NCBI GenBank assembly: GCA_946482595.1
Contig: CAMLSD010000115.1
Location: forward strand, 1-13,330
Reading direction: 5' to 3'
DNA: 13,330 nt
DNA from: an uncultured Comamonadaceae bacterium
GTDB taxonomy: Bacteria > Pseudomonadota > Gammaproteobacteria > Burkholderiales > Burkholderiaceae
The notes under the pieces: generated by a model
Databases searched by the model: none
What the model saw: the letters and a program-made list of their open reading frames with translations, nothing else
What the model was told of the DNA's origin: nothing
Position numbers and translations under genes: made by a program
Shown here: piece by piece, positions 1-7,812 of the stretch
How positions within the stretch are numbered: the first letter of the stretch is position 1
Layout: the number at the start of each line of letters is the position of its first letter

Positions 1-2920
1 TCGTCACGCTGTCGTAGCCGTAGGTCGTGGCGGTGTTCACCGCCTCGCCGCGCACGACCGGCTTGGCACCGTCCGGGTAGTACGGCGCCAGATCCACGCC
101 CTGCCAGCGGCCCGAGAAGTGGAACGGCAGGAACACCGTGTTGCGGTCGACCCGTTCGGTCACCAGCGCCTTGACGCGGATGCGTGCACCGGTGGGGGTG
201 CTGACCCACACCTGTTCTCCGGGGCGGATGCCGCGGTCGTTGGCGGTGGCCGGGTTGATCTCGACGAACATGTCCTGCTGCAGTTCGGCCAGCCAGGGGT
301 TGGAGCGGGTTTCCTCGCCGCCGCCTTCGTACTCCACCAGACGCCCGGAGGTCATCACCAACGGGTACTGCTTGCCGATGTCCTTGTTCTGGTCCTGCAG
401 CGTCTTGTAGAGCGTGGGCAGGCGCCAGAAGGCCATCTTGTCGGCATGGGTCGGGTACTTCTCGACCAGGTCCGGGCGGTTCGAGTAGATCGGCTCGCGG
501 TGCTGCGGAATGGCGTCAGGGAAGTTCCAGACCACCGCACGGGCCTTGGCATTGCCGAACGGGTGGCAGCCGTGATTCTTCATGGCCACGCGGATGATCG
601 CCCCGCTCGGGTCGGTCTTCCAGTTCTTGCCTTCGGCCGCCTTCTGCTCGACTTCGGTCAGCTCGCTCCACCAGCCCAGCTTCTTCAGCAGCACATGGTC
701 GAACTCGGGGTAGCCGGTGGTGATGTCCGCGCCCAGCGAATGCGAGCCATCCTCGGCCAGCAGCGACACCCCGTCGCGCTCGACACCGAAGTTCGCGCGG
801 AAGTTGCCGCCACCATCCATCACATGCTTGGACGGGTCGTACAGGTTGGGCGACCCCGGGTGCTTGAGCTCGGGCGTGCCGTAGCAAGGCCAGGGCAGGC
901 CGAAGTAGTCGCCGTCGAGCTGGTAGCCGGTTTCCTTGTCGACCCCGCCCTTGGCCTTGAGCGTCTTCACATCGAAGACGTGCATGTTGCGCATGTGCGC
1001 CTTCAGGCGCTCGGGGCTCTGGCCGGTGTAGCCGATGGTCCACACGCTGCGGTTGATCTCGCGCAGGATGGACTCGGTCTCGGGCTCCATCATGCCGCCC
1101 TTGCCCGCCACCATCTTGTAGTTCTTGACCAGCTCCTTGTCGAAACCCAGTTTCTGGGCGAGCTGGTACATGATCATGTGATCGGTGCGCGACTCCCACA
1201 GCGGCTCGATCACCTTCTCGCGCCACTGGATCGACCGGTTGGAGGCCGTGCACGACCCCGAGGTCTCGAACTGCGTGGTGGCCGGCAGCAGGTACACCGC
1301 GCGATTGGGGTTGAGGTCTTCGGGCTTGCCGGGCATGGCCGCCATCGCGGCGGTGGCCGACGGGAAGGGATCGATCACGACCAGCAGGTCGAGCTTGTCC
1401 ATCGCCTTTTTCATCTCCAGGCCGCGCGTCTGCGAGTTGGGCGCGTGCCCCCAGAAGAACAGGGCCTTGAGGTTGGAGTCCTGGTCGATCAGCTCGTTCT
1501 TCTCGAGCACCCCGTCAACCCAGCGCGACACCGTCATGCCCGACTTGGTCATCATGCCCGGTGCGTACTGCTGCTTGATCCAGTCGAAGTCCACGCCCCA
1601 CACACTGGCGAAGTGCTTGAAGGAGCCTTCGGCCAGTCCGTAGTAGCCCGGCAGCGAATCAGGGTTGGGGCCGACGTCGGTCGCACCCTGCACGTTGTCG
1701 TGGCCGCGGAAGATGTTGGCACCGCCGCCGGACACGCCGATGTTGCCGAGTGCCAGCTGCAGGATGCACGACGCGCGCACCATCGCATTGCCGATCGAGT
1801 GCTGCGTCTGGCCCATGCACCACACGATGGTGCTGGGGCGGTTCTCGGCCATCGTGCGGGCCACCTGCAGGACCTCGGCCTCGGGCACCCCGCAGACCTC
1901 CTCGACCTTGTCGGGGGTCCACTTGGCCATCACGTCCTCGCGGACCTTCTCCATCCCGAAGACACGGTCGTTGATGTACTTCTTGTCTTCCCAGCCATTC
2001 TTGAACACGTGGTACAGCACGCCGAACAGGAACGCGATGTCCGTGCCCGAGCGCAGGCGCACGTACTGGTCGGACTTGGCGGCCGTGCGGGTGAAGCGCG
2101 GGTCGACCACGATCATCTTGCAGCCACGCTCCTTCGCGTGGAGCATGTGCAGCATCGACACCGGGTGCGCCTCGGCGGCATTGGAGCCGATGTACAGCGC
2201 CGCCTTCGAGTTCTGCATGTCGTTGTAGGAGTTGGTCATCGCACCATACCCCCACGTGTTGGCCACGCCAGCCACGGTGGTGGAGTGGCAGATGCGGGCC
2301 TGGTGGTCGCAGTTGTTGCTGCCCCACAGCGACATCCACTTGCGCAGCAGATAGGCCTGCTCGTTGTTGTGCTTGGACGAGCCGACCACGAACAACGAGT
2401 CCGGGCCGCTGGACTTGCGCAGCTCGAGCATGCGTGCCGAGATCTCGTCCAGCGCCTGGTCCCACGAGATGCGCTGGTACTTGCCGTTGACCAGCTTCAT
2501 CGGGTACTTGAGCCGGTACTCGCCGTGACCGTTCTCGCGCACCGCAGCACCCTTGGCGCAGTGCGCGCCCAGGTTGATCGGCGAGTCGAACACCGGCTCC
2601 TGGCGCACCCACACGCCGTTCTCGACCACGGCGTCGATCGCACATCCCACCGAGCAGTGGCCACACACCGTGCGCTTGACTTCGACCTTCTTTGCACCGG
2701 CCTCACCGGCCTTGGGCGGGTCGGCCGCCTCGGCCTTGCGCACCAGCGTGAGCTGGCTGGCGGCCATGCCGGCCCCCAGACCCAGGCCCGAGCGGCGCAG
2801 GAAGGCCCGGCGGTCCATCGTCGGGATGGCACGCGACACGCCGCGTGCAAGGCTGGACACGAGGGCCGAACCGGTGCGACCGGCAACCTGGCCCGTGGGC
2901 GTCTTACGAGTGAGCAACAT
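1..2920 (-). CDS. fdhA: Formate dehydrogenase alpha subunit, Tat-exported, cysteine type (C-terminus outside window)
   Basis: This is the catalytic subunit of a molybdopterin formate dehydrogenase, oxidising formate to CO2. 973 codons are visible without a stop, so the last part lies beyond base 1. ATG at 2918-2920 follows AGGAG by five bases. A twin-arginine motif (RRAFL, residues 37-41) plus a hydrophobic stretch predicts Tat export to the periplasm; it sits behind a 36-residue leader, and Met35 is a weaker alternative start with no visible ribosome site. One 4Fe-4S site is seen (Cys86, Cys89, Cys93, Cys121). Cys211-His212 in 'HQARICHS' sits where FdhF and FdnG have selenocysteine, so this is a Cys enzyme. 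The molybdopterin-dinucleotide-binding C-terminal domain starts near residue 880 ('PLVMTSGRLVEYEGGG'). The small Tat protein lies 82 bp upstream on the same strand. Beta and gamma subunits would be expected past the left edge. Whether Mo or W is used cannot be told. Confidence 0.95.
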   Translation of the reverse strand, partial: MLLTRKTPTGQVAGRTGSALVSSLARGVSRAIPTMDRRAFLRRSGLGLGAGMAASQLTLVRKAEAADPPKAGEAGAKKVEVKRTVCGHCSVGCAIDAVVENGVWVRQEPVFDSPINLGAHCAKGAAVRENGHGEYRLKYPMKLVNGKYQRISWDQALDEISARMLELRKSSGPDSLFVVGSSKHNNEQAYLLRKWMSLWGSNNCDHQARICHSTTVAGVANTWGYGAMTNSYNDMQNSKAALYIGSNAAEAHPVSMLHMLHAKERGCKMIVVDPRFTRTAAKSDQYVRLRSGTDIAFLFGVLYHVFKNGWEDKKYINDRVFGMEKVREDVMAKWTPDKVEEVCGVPEAEVLQVARTMAENRPSTIVWCMGQTQHSIGNAMVRASCILQLALGNIGVSGGGANIFRGHDNVQGATDVGPNPDSLPGYYGLAEGSFKHFASVWGVDFDWIKQQYAPGMMTKSGMTVSRWVDGVLEKNELIDQDSNLKALFFWGHAPNSQTRGLEMKKAMDKLDLLVVIDPFPSATAAMAAMPGKPEDLNPNRAVYLLPATTQFETSGSCTASNRSIQWREKVIEPLWESRTDHMIMYQLAQKLGFDKELVKNYKMVAGKGGMMEPETESILREINRSVWTIGYTGQSPERLKAHMRNMHVFDVKTLKAKGGVDKETGYQLDGDYFGLPWPCYGTPELKHPGSPNLYDPSKHVMDGGGNFRANFGVERDGVSLLAEDGSHSLGADITTGYPEFDHVLLKKLGWWSELTEVEQKAAEGKNWKTDPSGAIIRVAMKNHGCHPFGNAKARAVVWNFPDAIPQHREPIYSNRPDLVEKYPTHADKMAFWRLPTLYKTLQDQNKDIGKQYPLVMTSGRLVEYEGGGEETRSNPWLAELQQDMFVEINPATANDRGIRPGEQVWVSTPTGARIRVKALVTERVDRNTVFLPFHFSGRWQGVDLAPYYPDGAKPVVRGEAVNTATTYGYDSVT

Positions 2921-2973
2921 GCTGTCTCCTGGCGACTGCTGGGGACTGCGCCTGCGCGCAGATCGGCTCGGTG

Positions 2974-3000
2974 CGGGCATCAAGGACGCCCGTGCACGGG
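2974..3000 (-). other. Stem-loops between the small Tat gene and fdhA
   Basis: The 82-bp gap between the two genes can form two alternative hairpins that share bases. One is the perfect palindrome CCCGTGCACGGG (2989-3000), two bases after the upstream stop. The other is CGGGC/GCCCG around a 9-nt loop (2974-2992). There is no T-tract, so these do not look like an intrinsic terminator. They could stabilise the message or tune the ratio of the two proteins, but in such GC-rich DNA they could also be chance. Confidence 0.25.
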
Positions 3001-3002
3001 GC

Positions 3003-3209
3003 TCAGACCCGTGCGGTCTGGTAGTAGCGCTGAATGTGTTCGGTCAACTTGTAGCCGTCACGGTCGTCGGGCTGGGGCTTGGGCGCCTCGGCCTGGACCG
3101 CCGGTTGCGGCGTGCCCGGAAGCACCGCGGCAACGGCAGCGAGCGCACCCACGGCGCCGGCACCCGCAAACACCTTGCGGCGGGACAACTTGGTCTGGGA
3201 CTGGGTCAT
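3003..3209 (-). CDS. Small 'formate dehydrogenase region TAT target' protein, 68 aa
   Basis: This 68-residue protein has an N-terminal twin-arginine segment (S9-R10-R11-K12-V13-F14), a hydrophobic run at about residues 15-30, then a short polar tail ending in 'KLTEHIQRYYQTARV'. Size, Tat signal and place just upstream of fdhA match the family known as formate dehydrogenase region TAT target. Its role is not established; a structural or assembly role at the membrane is only a guess. The start at 3207-3209 follows AGGAG with good spacing. A longer reading from 3263 adds only residues upstream of this ribosome site, so I reject it. The gene is probably the first of the fdh operon and lies downstream of the sigma-54 promoter near 3427-3442. 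The spacing of the motif (SRRKVF) differs by one residue from the textbook SRRxFLK. Confidence 0.88.
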   Translation of the reverse strand: MTQSQTKLSRRKVFAGAGAVGALAAVAAVLPGTPQPAVQAEAPKPQPDDRDGYKLTEHIQRYYQTARV

Positions 3210-3265
3210 GGCCGTCTCCTGCATGTCCGTGCGCTGCATTGCGCATCGCATGGCACTGGTCAATG

Positions 3266-3289
3266 CCTATGTTCAATCGGACCTATGTT
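3266..3289. repeat. Direct repeat CCTATGTT, two copies 16 bp apart
   Basis: CCTATGTT occurs at 3266-3273 and again at 3282-3289, in a patch richer in A and T than its surroundings. The second copy lies within an imperfect hairpin, ATCGG...CCGAT (3276-3295). The pair sits in the predicted leader of the fdh transcript, 57-80 bases upstream of the first start codon. It could be a second regulator site or part of a sigma-70 promoter, or chance. Confidence 0.35.
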
Positions 3290-3426
3290 ACCGATCAGTC
3301 GTGCGAAGTGTTGGGAGTTTCGACGCAGTCAGTGCAATCCCTAGGGAGAGACGGTGCAACTGCGCGGCGCCCGTCGACATGCAGGCCATTTGTCGTTGCA
3401 CTGCACAACCGTGATGAGCTGGTGGA

Positions 3427-3442
3427 TGCATTTGTCGTGCCA
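3427..3442 (-). promoter_or_regulatory. Sigma-54 (RpoN) promoter for the fdh operon
   Basis: Read on the minus strand the sequence is TGGCACGACAAATGCA. It matches the sigma-54 consensus TGGCACRNNNNTTGCW at all fixed positions except one (A for the first T of TTGC) and keeps the essential GG-N10-GC spacing. The -12 C is base 3428, which predicts transcription from about 3416 leftwards into the small Tat gene (start 3209) and fdhA. The next gene to the right encodes a sigma-54 activator and the paired palindromes lie at a typical enhancer distance, which strongly supports the call. No start site has been measured here. Confidence 0.8.
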
Positions 3443-3518
3443 TCCCGTGACACACGTCGACCCCGTGCCCGCCCCCCTGTGGAGCCGTTGCACAACGCAC
3501 TCGAGCGCCTCGACCACA

Positions 3519-3533
3519 GCGACAACTTGTCGC
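3519..3533. promoter_or_regulatory. Palindrome 1: probable enhancer site for the sigma-54 activator
   Basis: GCGACAACTTGTCGC is a perfect 7-bp inverted repeat around a single C (3526). It shares the core GCGACA-N3-TGTCGC with palindrome 2. Its centre lies about 110 bp upstream of the predicted sigma-54 start, in the range where NtrC-type activators bind. The natural candidate protein is the response regulator encoded at 3694-5103. Confidence 0.7.
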
Positions 3534-3540
3534 GGCAACG

Positions 3541-3557
3541 TGCGACAGAATGTCGCA
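3541..3557. promoter_or_regulatory. Palindrome 2: probable enhancer site for the sigma-54 activator
   Basis: TGCGACAGAATGTCGCA is a perfect 7-bp inverted repeat with a 3-bp spacer (3548-3550). Its centre is 23 bp from that of palindrome 1, roughly two helical turns, so two activator dimers could bind on a similar face. It lies about 133 bp upstream of the predicted sigma-54 start. A further lone half-site TGTCGC is at 3564-3569. The sites lie upstream of the regulator's own gene, so autoregulation is possible. Confidence 0.7.
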
Positions 3558-3693
3558 AGCGCGTGTCGCAGGCATCGCCGTGCCGCGCTGCAGCCGCGAG
3601 GCAACAGCTGTGCGCAGTGCAGCACCGGCTGTGCGATCACTGGACACAAGTCCGAGCGTCGCGCTGCGTTTTTGGATAGCCTTGGGCCCGACC

Positions 3694-5103
<1,410 letters not shown>

Positions 5104-5125
5104 CCGCGACGCCATCGGCCTGCAC

Positions 5126-7165
5126 ATGACCTGGCGCGGCTTTCTCGGGCTGTCGATCCGCAACAAGCTGCTGCTGATGGTGCTGCTGCCGCTGGCCGTG
5201 GTGCTGCCGCTGCTGGGTCTGGCGCTGCTGTGGTGGAGCAACCTGGCCATCGACAGCCTGCTGATCACCAAGGTGCGCAGCGACCTGGCCGTGGCCCACG
5301 GCTACTTCGAGCGGGTGCTGGGCGAGGTGGGCACACAGACCGACGCGGCCGCACAGTCGCATGCCCTGCACGAAGCGCTGCGAGCCGGCGACGCCCCGCG
5401 CCTGGAAGCCCTGCTGCAGTCCTTCGAGCGCCGCGCCGGGCTGGACTTCCTGCGCTTCGAGGCCACACCGCACGACGCACCGCCTGCGTCCTCGTCGACC
5501 ACCGCGTTGGCCGGCGTGCAGGTGATGACCCGGGACGACATCACGGCGCTGGCGCCGCAGCTGGCCACGCGCCTGGGCATCACGCTGGTGCCCACGGCCA
5601 ATGCGGCCCCCACCGAGCGGCACAGCGAAGACCGTGCACTGGTGCTGCTGGCCCAGTCCCCGGTGTTCGACACGGCAGGCCGCCCGCTCGGACGGGTGCA
5701 GGGCGGTGTGCTGCTCAACCGCAACCTGGGCTTCATCGACCACATCAACGAGATCGTCTACCCGCAAGGCTCGCTGCCCTTCGGCAGCCAGGGCACGGCC
5801 ACGCTGTTCCTGGACGATGTGCGCATCACCACCAACGTGCGGCTGTTCGGCAGCGAACGGGCGATCGGCACCCGCGTGTCGCAGACCGTGCGGGACACGG
5901 TGCTGGGCCGCGGCCAGACCTGGCTGGACCGCGCCTTTGTGGTGAACGACTGGTACGTCTCGGCCTATGAGGCGCTGACCGACGTGCAGGGGCGGCGCGT
6001 GGGCATGCTGTATGTGGGCTACACCGAACGCCCGTTTGCCTGGGTGAAATACGCGGCGCTGGCCGGCATCGGCGTGATCTTCTTTGCGGTGATGCTGGCG
6101 GCGGCCTGGGTGTCGCTGCGGCTGGCGCACAGCATCTTCCGTCCGCTGGAGCAGATGGCCCGCACCATGCAGGCGGTGGAATCCGGCGAGCCCCTGGCAC
6201 GGGTGGGGCCGCTGCCCAACCGCGACGAACTCGGCCAGCTGGCAGGCCACCTGGATCACCTGCTCGACGTCGTCGACGACAAGACCCGTTCGCTGCAGCG
6301 CTGGGGCGAAGAGCTCGACCGCAAGGTGGCCGAGCGCACACGCGACCTCGAAGCCAGCAATGCCTCGCTGCAGGTGGCGCAGCAGCAGCTCGTGCGCAGC
6401 GAGAAGCTGGCGGCCATCGGCCAGCTCACGGCCAGCATCGCACATGAGGTCAACAACCCGATCGCGGTGATCCAGGGCAATGTCGACCTGCTGCGCGAAG
6501 TGCTGGGCGATGCCGCACAGCCGGTGACGGCGGAACTGCGGCTGATCGACGAGCAGGTCGAGCGCATGCGCCTGATCGTCACGCAACTGCTGCAGTTTGC
6601 ACGGCCCACCGAGTTCGCCGGGTATGTGGAGGCGGTCGATCTCGGGCAGGCGATCGACGCCAGCCTGGTGCTGACCGGCCACCTGCTCACCCGCCAGGGC
6701 ATCACCGTGTCGGTGACCCATCAGGCCACGCGCACGGCCGGCATCAACCGACAGGAGTTGCAGCAGGTGCTGATCAACCTGATCGTGAATGCCGCGCAGG
6801 CCATGCCCGAGGGTGGCACCCTGAGCCTGTCCACACGCGACTGGGACCTGCACGGTGTGGTGGTCGAGGTCGCCGACACCGGCCCGGGCCTGGACGAGGC
6901 CCTGCTGTCGCGCCTGTTCCAGCCCTTCGTGACCGGCAAGAAGGACGGCACGGGCCTGGGCCTGTGGATCAGCCGCAGCCTGGTCGAGCGTTACGGTGGT
7001 GACCTGCGCGCCGCCAACCGCACGGCGGAAGACGCCCCCCTGTCGCCGGGGGCGGCCCGGCGGGGTGCGGTGTTCACCGTCTGGCTGCACACCGTGCCAC
7101 CCGGCGCACCGGAGGGGGCTTCCGACGGCCCACCCGCCAGTGCAGCGGGCGAGTCATCGGTCTGA
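5126..7165 (+). CDS. Membrane sensor histidine kinase with Cache-like periplasmic domain, 679 aa
   Basis: This is the partner kinase of the upstream regulator. Transmembrane helix 1 is at about 14-37 and helix 2 at about 308-332; between them is a periplasmic region of about 270 residues. The end of that region ('GTRVSQTV...TWLDRAFVVNDWYVSAYEAL...GMLYVGYTERPF') has the pattern of a Cache_3/Cache_2-type ligand-binding domain. A HAMP linker (about 333-385) and a short coiled coil lead to the H-box with His440 in 'SIAHEVNNPIAVIQGN'. The ATPase has N555 (N-box), D584 (DTGPG) and the G-box TGLGLWIS (609-616). The NtrB-like 'HEVNNP' H-box suits pairing with an NtrC-type regulator. ATG at 5126 is the only reasonable start after the regulator's stop; no clear ribosome site is visible, so translation may be coupled. 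The ligand is unknown; formate or another small carboxylate is a guess from context. The tail after about 655 is low-complexity. Confidence 0.93.
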   Translation: MTWRGFLGLSIRNKLLLMVLLPLAVVLPLLGLALLWWSNLAIDSLLITKVRSDLAVAHGYFERVLGEVGTQTDAAAQSHALHEALRAGDAPRLEALLQSFERRAGLDFLRFEATPHDAPPASSSTTALAGVQVMTRDDITALAPQLATRLGITLVPTANAAPTERHSEDRALVLLAQSPVFDTAGRPLGRVQGGVLLNRNLGFIDHINEIVYPQGSLPFGSQGTATLFLDDVRITTNVRLFGSERAIGTRVSQTVRDTVLGRGQTWLDRAFVVNDWYVSAYEALTDVQGRRVGMLYVGYTERPFAWVKYAALAGIGVIFFAVMLAAAWVSLRLAHSIFRPLEQMARTMQAVESGEPLARVGPLPNRDELGQLAGHLDHLLDVVDDKTRSLQRWGEELDRKVAERTRDLEASNASLQVAQQQLVRSEKLAAIGQLTASIAHEVNNPIAVIQGNVDLLREVLGDAAQPVTAELRLIDEQVERMRLIVTQLLQFARPTEFAGYVEAVDLGQAIDASLVLTGHLLTRQGITVSVTHQATRTAGINRQELQQVLINLIVNAAQAMPEGGTLSLSTRDWDLHGVVVEVADTGPGLDEALLSRLFQPFVTGKKDGTGLGLWISRSLVERYGGDLRAANRTAEDAPLSPGAARRGAVFTVWLHTVPPGAPEGASDGPPASAAGESSV

Positions 7166-7188
7166 ACGGACCAGGCGCCAACGCGCGC

Positions 7189-7812
7189 TCACTCCATCAG
7201 GTCGAAGCCCTGGGTCTCCACCTGGATGAAGGCCGCGGTGAACTCGGCCAGGCTGCGGTACAGCCGGGCCTGCGGATGGGCGGCAAGGGTCTCGCACATG
7301 CGCTCCACCCACGACTGGACATGGGCCCGAAAGAACCGCCGCTGCTGCTCCAGGTTGCACACGGCCACGTCGTCACCGGCGATCAGGTAGCGCATCACCT
7401 CGAACACGCAGGCCACATGGTCTTCGGTCTCGCCGATCGACTCGGCCCGTGCCAGGCCCAGCGCCGCCAGATCCGCCCGCAACACGGCCAGCGGTTTTTC
7501 GTTCAGGAAGCCGGCCAGGTAGTAGGAGCCGAACAGGAAGACCTCGGCCTTGCCCACCCCCTGGAACAGCGCATCGAACTCGCGCGTGGCCTCGGCCACG
7601 CTGGTGGCACGCATGGCCGCCACCAGGGGCTGCCAGGTCGCCTCCAGGAAGGCGCCGGCGGCAGGCGCCTCGGTCACGGCCACCTTGAAGCGCCCGAGCA
7701 GTTCGTCGTCCGGCGCCGCGTAGTAGAGCCGGGCCAGCAGCCCGTACAGCTCGGCACGGGCCAGTTCCTCGGCATCGTCAGGGGCGGGAAACGCCAGGGG
7801 ATGCGCGCTCAT
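7189..7812 (-). CDS. TorD/DmsD-family molybdoenzyme chaperone, 207 aa
   Basis: TorD-type chaperones bind the Tat signal or the unfolded apo-form of a molybdoenzyme until the cofactor is inserted, then release it for export. Visible family marks are the all-helical layout, 'LYGLLARLYY' near 22-31, 'FLFGSYYLAGFLNEKPLAVLR' around 92-112, and 'ETEDHVACVFEVMRYL' (128-143), matching the family EPEDH...EVM...L signature with Thr for Pro. Its likely client is the Tat-exported formate dehydrogenase alpha subunit in this locus (inference). The gene is last in the minus-strand accessory operon; its ATG overlaps the TGA of the polyferredoxin gene as ATGA, so translation is probably coupled. It converges on the kinase gene with only 23 bp between the stops, and I see no convincing terminator there. 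Confidence 0.9.
   Translation of the reverse strand: MSAHPLAFPAPDDAEELARAELYGLLARLYYAAPDDELLGRFKVAVTEAPAAGAFLEATWQPLVAAMRATSVAEATREFDALFQGVGKAEVFLFGSYYLAGFLNEKPLAVLRADLAALGLARAESIGETEDHVACVFEVMRYLIAGDDVAVCNLEQQRRFFRAHVQSWVERMCETLAAHPQARLYRSLAEFTAAFIQVETQGFDLME

Larger units (their letters stand above)
3210..3693. other. 484-bp divergent intergenic regulatory region
   Basis: This stretch separates the fdh operon (minus) from the response regulator gene (plus). I see no convincing gene in it. It carries a sigma-54 promoter, two perfect palindromes, a direct repeat pair and a leader of about 207 nt on the fdh side; these are listed separately. An open frame runs in from 3550 to the regulator, but it starts inside a palindrome and includes the rare codon ATA, so I treat it as non-coding. 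I found no clear sigma-70 promoter for the regulator. TGGACA at 3641-3646 resembles a -35 box but has no matching -10. Confidence 0.75.

Noticed and set aside
3251..3266. TGGCAC on the plus strand as a sigma-54 promoter for the regulator
   Set aside because: The GC element lies 11 instead of 10 bases after the GG. This spacing error normally abolishes sigma-54 promoters, and the site is more than 400 bp from the regulator start.
3642..3653. GGAC-ACAA-GTCC as another operator upstream of the regulator
   Set aside because: It is a short 4-bp inverted repeat that does not share the GCGACA/TGTCGC core of the two palindromes.
119..3679. Very long open frame (1186 codons) on the plus strand opposite fdhA
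   Set aside because: It is antisense to a clearly conserved formate dehydrogenase and the small Tat gene. Its His/Val/Leu/Arg-rich composition is typical of the mirror frame of GC-rich coding DNA, and it shows no family motif.
7159..7172. GGTC...GACC around the kinase stop codon as a shared terminator for the convergent genes
   Set aside because: The stem is only 4 bp with no T-tract on either strand, too weak to call.
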